The notes under the pieces were generated by a model. That model was not told the origin of the DNA, ran no database searches, and saw nothing but the letters and a program-made list of their open reading frames with translations. Below, piece after piece: positions 37,699-46,573 of a DNA stretch of 51,723 nt. This DNA comes from Acidobacteriota bacterium (GTDB taxonomy: Bacteria; Acidobacteriota; Thermoanaerobaculia; Multivoradales; Multivoraceae): the NCBI GenBank assembly GCA_029263415.1, contig JAJCXN010000058.1:1-51723 (forward strand). Direction: 5' to 3'. Within the stretch, counting starts at the first letter, position 1. Each line of letters opens with the position of its first letter. The position numbers and the translations under genes were made by a program.

Positions 37699-39411
37699 TC
37701 AGTGCGGGCCGTGAAAGCCACGCAACCGGCCGGACCGCTCTGGGTGACGCAGCTTCCTGAGCGCCTTCGCTTCGATCTGTCGGATGCGTTCTCGCGTGAC
37801 TTTGAACGAGCGACCAACCTCTTCGAGCGTATGCTCGCTGGCCTCGCCGAGACCAAAGCGCAAACGCAACACGAGCTCCTCGCGCGGCGTGAGCGAAGCG
37901 AGAATGCCATCGGTTTCTGAGCGCAGGTCCGAAGCAATCGCTTCCTCGATCGGGGACACTGCTCCTTCGTCCTCAAGGAACTCGCCCAAGCTCGAGCTCG
38001 CCTCGTCACCGACCGGTGTCTCAAGCGAAATCGGCTCGAGCGACATGCGTTGAACAGCTGTCACTTTCGCCGGCTCCATGTCCATCGCGGCGGCGATCTC
38101 CTGAGCCGTCGGTTCGCGGCCCAGTTCTTGAACCAGCGAGCGCATGGTTCGATTGAGCTTGTTGATGGTCTCGATCATGTGCACCGGCACTCGGATGGTG
38201 CGTGCCTGATCCGCGATGGCTCGGCTCACCGCTTGCCTGATCCACCACGTTGCATAGGTCGAGAACTTGTAACCGCGCCGATACTCGAACTTCTCCACCG
38301 CCTTCATCAGGCCGATGTTGCCTTCTTGGATCAGATCGAGGAACTGCAAGCCGCGGTTGGTGTACTTTTTCGCGATCGACACCACCAGGCGCAAGTTGGC
38401 GACGATCAGCTCCTCCTTAGCGCGCTCGACCCGGCCCTCAGTACATGACACCTGACGGATGGTTTTGCGCACCTGCGCAAAGGTCGTGCCGTATCGGTTC
38501 TCGAGTTCTTTCAAACTGAGTCGATACTTCTTGATGCGCCGCTTATGGAGCACCCGGAGCTCTTCGCTGTGTTCGTTCCCCAGCGCCTGCTGAGCACGCC
38601 GGATGTCGCGATCGTAGTGGGCCATCTCGCGATTGATCTCACGCAGATAGTCGATCAACCGGTTGCGAGCCCTGACCGACAGATCAATCGAGCGCAGCTC
38701 CTTGGAGACCTCGCCGTGCAAGCGATCCATCTCACGTTCGATCTCCGCGGTCGCCCCAGGAGACGACGCTTTAGCGCTGCTTGCCTTGGACAGCTTGAGC
38801 GACAGGACTTGCAATTTACGCGTGAGGTCCGCAATCGTCTCGAAACCCTTGAGGTTCGCCTGAATTCGCTTGCGCGCTTTGGTGTCGAGCTGTTCTTCCG
38901 TGAGATTGCCCTCACGCAGGATCTCACGCATGAGTCGGTGATCATCGTGCGCCAACTCGTTGATGCGCAGCAGCTCGCGCAGCACCACGGGATTGCCGCA
39001 AAGTGCCTGGAAGACTGCCCACTCACCTTCCTCGATCCGGCGAGAGATTTCGACTTCGCCATCGCGATCCAAGAGATCGACAGACCCCATCTCGCGCAAG
39101 TAGATGCGCACCGGATCGCTGGACTTGGTTTGATCCGACGTCGATACTCCAGCCTGTGGCCGATCAAAACTGACAACCGCTTCTTTCGGCTGAGTGTTGC
39201 TGAACACCGGCGGCTGCTCGATCACTTCAATACCGAGTTCACGAAAACGCAGCAGCATTTCGTCGAGCTCGTCGGCCACGATCACGAGCTCTTCGGGAAG
39301 GCGCTCGTACGCCTCTTCGAACAGAAGATAGCCCTTGCGCAACCCCTGCTCAGCCAGCGATCTCAACGCTGGGTAGCGGGCTTCGATGGGAGCTTTGGTT
39401 GTGGGTTGCAT
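37699..39411 (-). CDS. rpoD: RNA polymerase primary sigma factor RpoD
   Basis: A 570-residue primary sigma-70. It has region 1.1 ([20 protein letters not shown]), region 1.2 ([21 protein letters not shown]), the core 2.2-2.4 ([40 protein letters not shown]), region 3 ([20 protein letters not shown]) and region 4 with the -35-binding helix ([20 protein letters not shown]). It recognises most housekeeping promoters. It lies 85 bases after dnaG in the classical rpsU-dnaG-rpoD order. Confidence 0.98.
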   Translation of the reverse strand: MQPTTKAPIEARYPALRSLAEQGLRKGYLLFEEAYERLPEELVIVADELDEMLLRFRELGIEVIEQPPVFSNTQPKEAVVSFDRPQAGVSTSDQTKSSDPVRIYLREMGSVDLLDRDGEVEISRRIEEGEWAVFQALCGNPVVLRELLRINELAHDDHRLMREILREGNLTEEQLDTKARKRIQANLKGFETIADLTRKLQVLSLKLSKASSAKASSPGATAEIEREMDRLHGEVSKELRSIDLSVRARNRLIDYLREINREMAHYDRDIRRAQQALGNEHSEELRVLHKRRIKKYRLSLKELENRYGTTFAQVRKTIRQVSCTEGRVERAKEELIVANLRLVVSIAKKYTNRGLQFLDLIQEGNIGLMKAVEKFEYRRGYKFSTYATWWIRQAVSRAIADQARTIRVPVHMIETINKLNRTMRSLVQELGREPTAQEIAAAMDMEPAKVTAVQRMSLEPISLETPVGDEASSSLGEFLEDEGAVSPIEEAIASDLRSETDGILASLTPREELVLRLRFGLGEASEHTLEEVGRSFKVTRERIRQIEAKALRKLRHPERSGRLRGFHGPH

Positions 39412-39496
39412 GCGCAGGGTGACGTTCTACGTTCGGTTCCGCACTATACCTGCCAAGCACAAGACCGCAAGCTCAACTTGTACACGTTGCTAGCCC

Positions 39497-41275
39497 TCAA
39501 CCATGGAGGCGTTGGGACAACTTCATCTTCTGTTCGATCAGGCGCTCAACCAGCTCTTCCTCGCCGTTGCGCTGCGCCTCGTTCAGCGCATCTCGCAGCC
39601 GCCGGTTTTCGTGACGAACGTAGCGCTGCTCTAGGTTCAAAAGCAAGCCGTCGAGCTGCGCTAGATCGTCGTCCGACAAACCGCGCTCTTCATCATCCTC
39701 GCCCTCTTCGTTGACCGGATCAGAGCCCGAGGGCGTCAGCGTCAAGCGCGCGAGCAATTCAAGCGCCGCTGCTTCGCTGCCGGTGGCCAGATGCAGCACC
39801 GCGGTCTTGAGATCACGGTCATGTTCCTCGTCCAGCACTGCCGCCTGCCAGGCACTGAACAACAAGCGGCACGGAGCATCCCAGAAGGCTTCGGCAGGCA
39901 AAGGAAGCTCAGGGCGGGCGCCTGCGATCAGTAGTCGCAAGACCTGATGCTCCATCGATTCGGTTTCAGCGATACGCCGAGGTGCGCTCTCACGCTCGAC
40001 GGTCTCCTCAGAGCGACCACGTCGAGTCTGAGGAGCTGGCGCTCGCAACAACAAATCGTCCGCGACTCCGAGCCTGCCCGCCGCGCGCTTGGCGTACTCG
40101 CGGCGCATCAACTCGTCCGGCACGCGCTGCAAGAGCGCTGCAATCGGCTCCGCCGCCGCCGCTGCTCGTCGTGGATCTTGGCTCGCATCCGGGGGAATGC
40201 GGTCGATCTCCAAGAGCACCGCATCGGGCGCTTCATCGATGGTCTGCCGGACCACGTCAGGCCCCTCCTCCAAGCGCAAGGAGTCGGGATCCTGGCCAGC
40301 GGGAAAGCGGGCGCGTCGGACGCCCACGCCGCCACCCAGCAAGATGGACACCGCCTTGCGGGCAGCTTCTTCGCCGGCGCGATCGCCGTCGTAACCTAAA
40401 ATCACCTCGTCGGCGTAGCGGGTGAGCATGGTTGCTTGCTCAGTGGTCAGAGCAGTGCCCATCGACGCCACCGTCCACTCAACACCCGAGGCCACCGCAC
40501 CCAGCACGTCGAAGTAGCCCTCGACCAGCAGCACCTTGCCTGCCTCTCGGATCTTGGTGCGAGCGACGTCCAGGCCATAGAGAATCTTGCCCTTGCGAAA
40601 CGCCTCGGTCTCAGAGGTGTTGACGTACTTTGCGCGATCATCCCCGAGGGTGCGACCGCCGAAACCGACCAAGCGGCCGCTGGTAGAACGGATAGGGAAC
40701 ATCAGTCGATTGCGAAAACGGTCATAGAGGCGACCTGAATCCGATCGTCCGACCAAGCCAGCGGCTTCGAGTTCGGCGACCGGGAAGCGGGAGCCAAGGG
40801 CATCGTTGAGGTGTTGCCAGCCATCCGGAGCAAATCCAACCCCGAAGGCGTCACTGAGCTGCGGATCGATCCGTCTGCGATCCAAGTAGCGCGTTGCGAA
40901 CGGAGACTGCTTCAATTGCTCAACGAAGAACTCAGCGGCAGCATCGAGCACGCCGTCTAGGTTGGGTCCGCTCGGCTTCATCCCTTGCTCTGGGATGGCG
41001 ACGCCGAAGCGCCGCGCCATGGTCTCGAGCGTCAAGCGGAAATCATCGCCTGTGATTTGCATGTGGAAGCCCATTGCGTCGCCGCCCGCACCACAACCGA
41101 AGCAGTAGTAGAGGCCTTGATCCGGATCCACCGAGAACGACGGGGTCTTCTCCTTGTGGAACGGGCACAAGCCGAGCATCCTTTTTCCACGGCGAGCAAG
41201 GCGGGTTTGATCCGAAACCACGTCGACGATGTCGATGGCTTCTCTGACTTGTTGAGCGAAGTCGTCTCTGTTCAT
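39497..41275 (-). CDS. dnaG: DNA primase DnaG
   Basis: ATG 41275 (MNRDDFAQQVREAIDIVDVV) is chosen; the frame is open to 41317. The zinc-binding CHC2 domain is present (CPFHKEKTPSFS ... YYCFGCGAGGD). The Toprim core has LLVEGYFDVLGA (Glu) and ILGYDGDRAGEEAARKA (Asp pair). The C-terminal about 200 residues are a helical DnaB-binding region with an acidic insert (NEEGEDDEERGLSDDD). It makes RNA primers for replication. It starts 38 bases after the mutS2 stop. Confidence 0.97.
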   Translation of the reverse strand: MNRDDFAQQVREAIDIVDVVSDQTRLARRGKRMLGLCPFHKEKTPSFSVDPDQGLYYCFGCGAGGDAMGFHMQITGDDFRLTLETMARRFGVAIPEQGMKPSGPNLDGVLDAAAEFFVEQLKQSPFATRYLDRRRIDPQLSDAFGVGFAPDGWQHLNDALGSRFPVAELEAAGLVGRSDSGRLYDRFRNRLMFPIRSTSGRLVGFGGRTLGDDRAKYVNTSETEAFRKGKILYGLDVARTKIREAGKVLLVEGYFDVLGAVASGVEWTVASMGTALTTEQATMLTRYADEVILGYDGDRAGEEAARKAVSILLGGGVGVRRARFPAGQDPDSLRLEEGPDVVRQTIDEAPDAVLLEIDRIPPDASQDPRRAAAAAEPIAALLQRVPDELMRREYAKRAAGRLGVADDLLLRAPAPQTRRGRSEETVERESAPRRIAETESMEHQVLRLLIAGARPELPLPAEAFWDAPCRLLFSAWQAAVLDEEHDRDLKTAVLHLATGSEAAALELLARLTLTPSGSDPVNEEGEDDEERGLSDDDLAQLDGLLLNLEQRYVRHENRRLRDALNEAQRNGEEELVERLIEQKMKLSQRLHG

Positions 41276-41313
41276 GGTGGACTGCATTATTGACCAAGCG
41301 TGGCCGCCGCTAG

Positions 41314-43833
41314 TCACTCTGCATGCAGAACCACCACGGTCGCACCACCGCCGCCCAGTTCACGCGGTGCAGCTTCGAACTTCCGAACCATCGGGTGACC
41401 GTGCAGATGGTCGCGCACTGCCTTCATCAACTGGCCGCTACCGAATCCATGTACCACCCTGATCTGATCAAGGTTGGCTACCACTGCTTGGTCCAAGTAG
41501 GCGTCCAAGAGATCGAGAGCTGGATCGACGCGCTGGCCCACCAGCATCAGCTCGGCACCGACGTTCGCCTTCGACGCACTAACCGTGACGGTCGGTTTCG
41601 GTGCTCCGAACCTGCGCTTTGTTTTGTTCTTCGCCGTAGAAGAGCCGTCGAACATGAGTTCCGCCAGCTCACATCGCATCCGCTTGCCGCGCACCAAGAC
41701 ATCGGCCTTCATCGAGCCTTTGACCTTGACTAGCTTGTCGATTCTGCCGCTCCAGCCGAGGGACCGATGGCGCACATCATCGCCGGCCGCAAGCGTCTTG
41801 CCGGTATCGACCACCGGCTCTAGGGAGTCCAGCTCCTCGGAGACCAGCTCCCCAATCGTCGTGCGATCGATCAACTCCGAAACCCGGCGAGCGGCCTCCT
41901 TCGAAGCCGTCTTCGTCGAAGCGGCGGTCACATCGGCCGCCTTCGACCGCGAACGGCGTAGCTCGACCGTCAATTCTTCGCGAGCCCGGCGCCGGAACCG
42001 CTCCAGTTCAGTGGCCACCTTCTTGCGCGCCGCCAGACGTTCTTCGCGAGCTGTGACAAGTTCCTCGTCTTGTCGTCGTTGGAGGGTCTGTTGATTCAGG
42101 GTCAGCGCCTGCAGCTCTTCCTCCATCGTTAGCGCCGCCTGGCGTGAACGCTCAGTCTCGGCGATGAGATGGCGCAGGGTCATTTGTTCCGCACCCAAGA
42201 GCTCTTCTGCGCGCGCGATCCACTCGTCGGCCAGGCCCAGCCGGCGCGCCAAATCGAGCGCATGGCTTGAACCCGGAGCGCCAGCGCGCACCTTGAAGGT
42301 TGGCGCTCCCGTGTCAGCGTCCAGCTCCATCGCAAGGGACGCACAACCTTCAAGATCTAGCGCGGCGTTCGCCACCTGAAGTAGATGAGTGGTCATGACG
42401 GAAAAGCAACCGCGTTCAAGCAATCGTTCTAGCAAGGCGATCGAGAGCGCCGCGCCCTCCTCAGGATTGGTGCCCGAGCCCACTTCGTCAAGCAGCACCA
42501 AGGTGCCCGCTTGCGCGGTTTCCCAAACCTCGCGAAGGCGTTCGAGCCGTGCGGAGAATGTCGACTGCTCGTTGAGCACATCCTGTTCATCGCCCACTAC
42601 CGCGATCCACGACTGGAACAGCGGCATGCGCGATTGCGGTTCCTCGCTGATCGGGATCGGCCAACCACACGAGGCCAAGTAGGACAAGACTCCGAGGGTC
42701 TTGAGCGCCACCGTCTTGCCGCCCGCGTTGGGACCAGTGATCACCAGCACGCGATCCGCCTTGGAATCGACGTCGAGCGGCACCACATCGCCGCTGTGAC
42801 CGCGGCTGCCAAGCTGGTGCTCACGCAAACCGGCCAAGCGCTGGTCGAGCAATGGGTGTCGCGCGCCATGAACTTCCCAGGTCTCGCCCGCGCTTTGCAG
42901 TTGGCAAAAGTGACCATCGACGTTTGAAGCAAACCGTACCGCCGCTTGCAGCCGGTCGAGCGTCGCCACGAACTGGCCCACGCGTCCAAGCAATGGGGCT
43001 TGCGCCTCGAACGCTGCAGCCAACTCAACCAGCAATCGTTCGCGCTCGGCCTGCTCGCGCGACTGCTGTTCTTGCAGCTGGTTGTTCTCTTCGACCAACT
43101 CCAACGGCTCGAAGTAGTAGCTCCTCTCGGTGCCCGACCGACCATGCACGATTCCATTGAGCCGACTCCGATGCCCAGCAGGCAACAACAGAGCGAGTCT
43201 CCCTTGAACGCGGGTCACAGTGTCATCGCCCAACACTTCGCCATTCTTCTTCGCGTACTGCTCGAAGTTGGAGTAGAGCGACTCCCGCGTTCGTCGTACC
43301 CCGCCGATCAGCGACGCGAGTTCAGGGCTAGCGTCTGAGCGCACCGAACCTTTCGAATCAAGGACCGTGCGTACGCGGCGGGCCAGCTGGGCTGCATCCG
43401 CCAGCGCCTCGCTCGCTTCACCATCGCTATCGCTATCGCTATCGCCATAATGTGACCCACTTGCTTCTAGCGTCTCTGTGAGAACTGCAAACAGGCCGGG
43501 CGTCGATTCTGAACCGAGTCGCTGGGTCGCGGAATCGAACGCTTCGAGCAGGGCAGCCAGGCTGAGCAGCTGGTCGGTGCCTATGCCACGCCCCCGTTGC
43601 AAGCGATCGAGAGCATCCGCAAAGCCGATATCGAACGAGGCAAGCAACGAACCCGCGTCCTCGAGCAAGCACGAGAGTTCGTTCAACAGTGAGTGCTCAT
43701 GCTCGAGCTCACCCTCGGTCTCCAGCGGCACCATCGTATTGACCGCGCCAGCCCCAAGATCAGTCGCAGCAAACGCGCTGAGCAAGCGTAGCGTGGAGGT
43801 GATCTCGAGGGCCTGAGCGGTTTTTGGGCTCAT
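41314..43833 (-). CDS. mutS2: MutS2 family protein with altered Smr motif
   Basis: ATG 43833 (MSPKTAQALE) is taken as start. The MutS-like ATPase has Walker A ITGPNAGGKTVALK and Walker B LVLLDEVGSGTNPEEG, a long coiled-coil clamp (residues about 520-640) and a C-terminal Smr domain. The Smr HGxGxG motif is present (VVHGFGSGQL), but the LDLR motif is LMLV in AELMLVGQRVDPAL, losing Asp and Arg that other MutS2 proteins need for nuclease activity. A (DS)n run lies near residue 135. MutS2 acts in recombination control or on collided ribosomes. It sits between rpsU and dnaG. Confidence 0.93.
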   Translation of the reverse strand: MSPKTAQALEITSTLRLLSAFAATDLGAGAVNTMVPLETEGELEHEHSLLNELSCLLEDAGSLLASFDIGFADALDRLQRGRGIGTDQLLSLAALLEAFDSATQRLGSESTPGLFAVLTETLEASGSHYGDSDSDSDGEASEALADAAQLARRVRTVLDSKGSVRSDASPELASLIGGVRRTRESLYSNFEQYAKKNGEVLGDDTVTRVQGRLALLLPAGHRSRLNGIVHGRSGTERSYYFEPLELVEENNQLQEQQSREQAERERLLVELAAAFEAQAPLLGRVGQFVATLDRLQAAVRFASNVDGHFCQLQSAGETWEVHGARHPLLDQRLAGLREHQLGSRGHSGDVVPLDVDSKADRVLVITGPNAGGKTVALKTLGVLSYLASCGWPIPISEEPQSRMPLFQSWIAVVGDEQDVLNEQSTFSARLERLREVWETAQAGTLVLLDEVGSGTNPEEGAALSIALLERLLERGCFSVMTTHLLQVANAALDLEGCASLAMELDADTGAPTFKVRAGAPGSSHALDLARRLGLADEWIARAEELLGAEQMTLRHLIAETERSRQAALTMEEELQALTLNQQTLQRRQDEELVTAREERLAARKKVATELERFRRRAREELTVELRRSRSKAADVTAASTKTASKEAARRVSELIDRTTIGELVSEELDSLEPVVDTGKTLAAGDDVRHRSLGWSGRIDKLVKVKGSMKADVLVRGKRMRCELAELMFDGSSTAKNKTKRRFGAPKPTVTVSASKANVGAELMLVGQRVDPALDLLDAYLDQAVVANLDQIRVVHGFGSGQLMKAVRDHLHGHPMVRKFEAAPRELGGGGATVVVLHAE
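43422..43446 (-). repeat. Short hexamer repeat in mutS2
   Basis: ATCGCT repeats three times plus a variant ATCGCC on the plus strand. In mutS2 it encodes an alternating Asp-Ser run (GDSDSDSDGE). Hexamer units keep the frame. Confidence 0.85.
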
Positions 43834-43901
43834 GGCAGCTCGCTGAATTGAGCGGTCCTGCTGGGCTGGTCGCAATATCCACACCTAAATCTGTGTACCG
43901 T

Positions 43902-43943
43902 GATCCGTTCACAAAGACCCGTTCACAAGGATCCGTGCACATC
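43902..43943. repeat. Three 14-base direct repeats at the 3' boundary of the group II intron
   Basis: GATCCGTTCACAAA (43902-43915), GACCCGTTCACAAG (43916-43929) and GATCCGTGCACATC (43930-43943) are contiguous. The third unit runs into the predicted last bases of the intron on the minus strand. They lie between mutS2 and the intron. Confidence 0.8.
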
Positions 43944-44637
43944 GGGTAGGAGGGGAGCTTACGCTCCGGGTCCTCCCACACCACCGTGCGTACGGTTCCG
44001 TACACGGCGGTTCAAGTTTGGCATTGAAGTCGCCGATGCTCTTAGGAGAGGTTCGCGAATCCCACTATTGGGTTCTCGCGGCAAATCACCTCCTCCAGTC
44101 GCATCGGAGCCTTCCCGCATGCTCAATCCCCAAATGCCCAAATCGTTTGCTGCACGCGAGCTGCCATCGGCGATTCCGTCGCCTACTCTCACTCTGCGCT
44201 GAGACGAGATCCGCCTCACTTCTGCAACTCCACGAATCTCGAAAGTGAGGCGCTTGCAGCGCCATCCTCGTTTGGCCGTTCGAGGCGATTCGCCACTTCT
44301 ACTATGACCGCGGCTGACTTCTGCTCTCCCATCGACACACCTCTCGACATGCCTAGCCCCTAAGGGCAGGAAACAGATCTCCCAGGGTAAGGCGCGTGAC
44401 CTTCGCTCCACAAACCCGCCGCGTCTACCCCAACGGACTCCGGATGACTTGCGGGTTTCGGGTCTCGTTGCCCCCTCGCCCAATCGGATAAAGCCTTGTA
44501 TGCGGTTCGTGTTCCTCGAGCCAGAGCTTTGCCTACAGCTTCCTTCAGGTTCCACCTCACGGTGCGCACCCTTGCTGTTCGGCTAGGAGTTCCCGTCATC
44601 TAGATCTCCAAGGGACTAACTCCAAAATCGAGCGCAC
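43941..44637 (-). mobile_element. ORF-less group II intron
   Basis: Read on the minus strand it opens with GTGCG (44637-44633), the group II 5' consensus, followed by domain I-type text (GACGGGAACTCC, GGTGGAACCTGAAGGAAG, CTGGCTCGAGGAACACGAAC). Domain V is at plus-strand 43981-44010: two helices (CCGCCGTG with CACGGTGG, TACG with CGTA), a GAAC loop and the diagnostic two-base CG bulge. Domain VI follows, with GGGAGGA pairing to TCCT-A-CCC around a bulged branch A (43947), seven bases from an end in CCCGAT. No reverse transcriptase is encoded, so splicing or movement would need an enzyme in trans. The 5' boundary is less certain than the 3' one. Confidence 0.88.
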
Positions 44638-44740
44638 CCTCAAGTCACTTCCCGGCTCGGTTTCCCTCACCGGTTGCAAATCAGCCATGATCAGCGCTCC
44701 GAAGAGCACCATCCATGGTGCTTCGCGCCATGCCTGGCGC
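44638..44740. other. Spacer with two strong hairpins between rpsU terminator and intron
   Basis: Two inverted repeats stand in a row: AGCACCAT-CC-ATGGTGCT (44705-44722) and GCGCCA-TGCC-TGGCGC (44725-44740). They lie right after the rpsU terminator in the direction of transcription. They could be further transcript-end structures or landing structures for the intron. Confidence 0.6.
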
Positions 44741-44775
44741 ACAAAGAAAAAGGGAGTGGCACACGCCACTCCCTT
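44741..44775 (-). terminator. Rho-independent terminator of rpsU
   Basis: AAGGGAGTGGC and GCCACTCCCTT form a perfect 11-base stem around ACAC, and on the minus strand the stem is followed by TTTTTCTTT. It lies about 47 bases after the rpsU stop, and should separate rpsU from mutS2-dnaG-rpoD. Confidence 0.9.
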
Positions 44776-44821
44776 CGAGATCCGTCGACCACCCCTTTTG
44801 AGGAGCAGCCAGCGTCCGGCC

Positions 44822-45031
44822 TTAGATCAAGCCGGCACGGCGGTCATCCGACAGCTTCCGGGCGATCTTCTTCTTGGCCTGGACGGCCTTGCGCTTCCGC
44901 TTTACGGAGGGCTTCTCGAAGTGTTGGCGCTTCTTCAGCTCGGTCAAGATACCTTCCTTCTCACACTTCCTTTTGAAGCGGCGAAGGGCGTTCTCGAAGT
45001 TCTCTTCATCTCTAACTTGTACTACTGGCAT
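44822..45031 (-). CDS. rpsU: Small ribosomal subunit protein bS21
   Basis: ATG 45031 ([20 protein letters not shown]) is preceded by GGAGGTGA at a suitable distance. The 69-residue product is strongly basic and matches bS21 throughout ([36 protein letters not shown]). bS21 binds the 30S platform near the anti-Shine-Dalgarno region. It stands at the head of the macromolecular-synthesis order (rpsU, mutS2, dnaG, rpoD), but with its own promoter candidate, leader and terminator. Confidence 0.97.
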   Translation of the reverse strand: MPVVQVRDEENFENALRRFKRKCEKEGILTELKKRQHFEKPSVKRKRKAVQAKKKIARKLSDDRRAGLI

Positions 45032-45342
45032 TCTGCAAATCACCTCCGCTCAAGGACAGCCTTCAGGCTGCTGCGGGAAAGTCTGGTCTTAAAGGGTCGA
45101 AACGAGAAGCTGGATTCCTTAGGGCCTGGATTCCGTAGAGCAGAGCCTGGGCGAAGCTTTGAGTCGGCCGCAGCGTTGGGCTTGCGGCACAAATTGGCTT
45201 CCCCGCGCGCTTGACTGCGCGATCGTCGATGGCTCTCACCGACCGGGGATTCCACCGGCCGGTCAAAAGGAGGCGCACGCGTCGGGAGGCCGCCTTGGCG
45301 ACACCTCGGACGCAACTCACCTAGGGAGTGGGCGCACGCCCT
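45032..45342 (-). other. Long 5' leader upstream of rpsU
   Basis: About 310 bases lie between the promoter candidate and the rpsU start. No gene is supported here. Only the AGGTGA ribosome binding site at the downstream end is clear. A regulatory leader is possible, but I cannot show a specific fold. Confidence 0.4.
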
Positions 45343-45372
45343 AGTTTAGAAGCTCAGGATGCCTTCGGTCAA
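45343..45372 (-). promoter_or_regulatory. Sigma-70-type promoter candidate for rpsU
   Basis: On the minus strand TTGACC (45372-45367) and TAAACT (45348-45343) are separated by 18 bases. The site lies between the upstream lipoprotein gene and rpsU and faces rpsU, about 310 bases before its start codon. Confidence 0.5.
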
Positions 45373-45417
45373 GCCAGGCGGCTCGACCGACACTTGAAAA
45401 CTGGACTGGGAGGGCGG

Positions 45418-46203
45418 CTAGTCGCCGCTCGCCTCGAGTGCATTGAAGTCGACTTTGTACACCGCCCAGCCTTCTCCTCGCTTGCGAAAGTACACCGCGG
45501 CAGCGTCGCGCTCAGGGCTCTTCAGGTAGTAGAAGGCTCTGCGCGTACCGCCCTCGAACTCGCGATCGTTGCCCCGAGAGGGCACACCAACGGCGGCCTT
45601 CACTTCCTCGATGTTCATATCGTTTTGGGCGTTGGCGAGACGTTCCTCGGTCATGTAGCGCATCGATTCGTAGTGAGCGAGGCGCTCCAGCACTTCTGGA
45701 TTGGTCGGATCCGTGCGCTCTACTTCCTGCGCGATGGCGATCGCACGAGCCCAGTCGCCACCTCTGACCCCGTACTCATCCGCAATCAACAGGTCTTCGC
45801 TGGCCTTCATGCGCAGCGCCGCCACCTGTGATTCCGTGGGTTCGACACCTTGCTCGATGGGATCATCGTTGATGAAGTTCACCAACCGAGCGCCGAAGTC
45901 TTTTGTGGCGTTTTCTACCTCGACATCGAAGTTGGCCAACTGAGAGTCGAGTTCTGCGCTCGCTTCTTCAGTCAGTGGCTCTTCGCCTTCAGCCGGGGTC
46001 GCCGTCGTTTGAGCCCGCAATGACTCAAGGTCAACCCGCTGTTGTACAAGGTCGGCCTTCAAAGCTTGCAGGGCCGTCCACTCCTCGGCGCGAGCGGCTG
46101 CCGCCAGCACTTCTTCATCAGGGCCACAGGCCGTGATGAAGACCAGGGTTGACAGAATTAGCGTTGCCCAGACGGGCCTATAGGTTTTGCGTCCTACAAA
46201 CAT
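45418..46203 (-). CDS. Lipoprotein of unknown function
   Basis: A 261-residue protein with a clear lipoprotein signal (WATLILSTLVFITAC, Cys 26). A helical, Glu/Ala-rich section follows (EEWTALQALKADLVQQRVDL), then a section with TPR-like character (AIAIAQEVERTDPTNPEVLE). The C-terminal domain, about 205-258 (EEVKAAVGVPSRGNDREFEG, RRAFYYLKSPERDAAAVYF), resembles SmpA/OmlA- or BamE-like small folds in its pattern of strand-rich text after a xVGxP motif; that is only a guess. It reads toward rpsU but is probably a separate transcript. It should be attached to the outer or inner membrane. Confidence 0.7.
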   Translation of the reverse strand: MFVGRKTYRPVWATLILSTLVFITACGPDEEVLAAAARAEEWTALQALKADLVQQRVDLESLRAQTTATPAEGEEPLTEEASAELDSQLANFDVEVENATKDFGARLVNFINDDPIEQGVEPTESQVAALRMKASEDLLIADEYGVRGGDWARAIAIAQEVERTDPTNPEVLERLAHYESMRYMTEERLANAQNDMNIEEVKAAVGVPSRGNDREFEGGTRRAFYYLKSPERDAAAVYFRKRGEGWAVYKVDFNALEASGD

Positions 46204-46573
46204 GACGATTGTTCTCCATGGACCCCGCTCAGGGTCAAAGCGATGTTGGCGAGTAGGTGAATATATACCACTCGGCAGCGCAGAGCCGGGCGACGGCCAT
46301 CGAGCGATCTCTTCGGTGGCCTAATGGCGGGGGCGAGCCATCTTGCGATCGCTCGTGGCACTATACTCCGAGCTGTAGCGCACTCCCTAAGTCTCGTGTT
46401 TCCCAGAGTTATGGATTGTCGGCCGCGGTTTCGATTCGAGGGCCTCGGTGCTTGACTTGAGGCGTCTGCAAGGCGAAAATCGCAGTTTGGCTTCACAAAC
46501 CTGAACACAAAGCAGAGCGTCGCCCGCCACCACTGCCCAATGACTGGTCGCTGCCGCTCGGAGACTGAATCAG
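46204..46573. other. Divergent intergenic region
   Basis: About 370 bases separate the minus-strand lipoprotein gene from the plus-strand GAF-like gene. A TATACT at 46362-46367 could be a -10 element for plus-strand transcription, but I see no matching -35 at the right spacing. No small gene is supported. Confidence 0.4.

Noticed and set aside
38545-39714. 389-codon plus-strand frame opposite rpoD and dnaG
   Set aside because: It covers the antisense of two conserved genes and shows no family pattern.
43902-43943. CRISPR array
   Set aside because: The 14-base units are contiguous with no spacers and only three copies; no cas gene is nearby. The other repeat tracts in the window are also spacer-free.
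43959-44555. Open frame across the intron that might be a reverse transcriptase remnant
   Set aside because: It reads through domains V and VI and has no RT motif such as YADD; its composition follows RNA structure, not protein.
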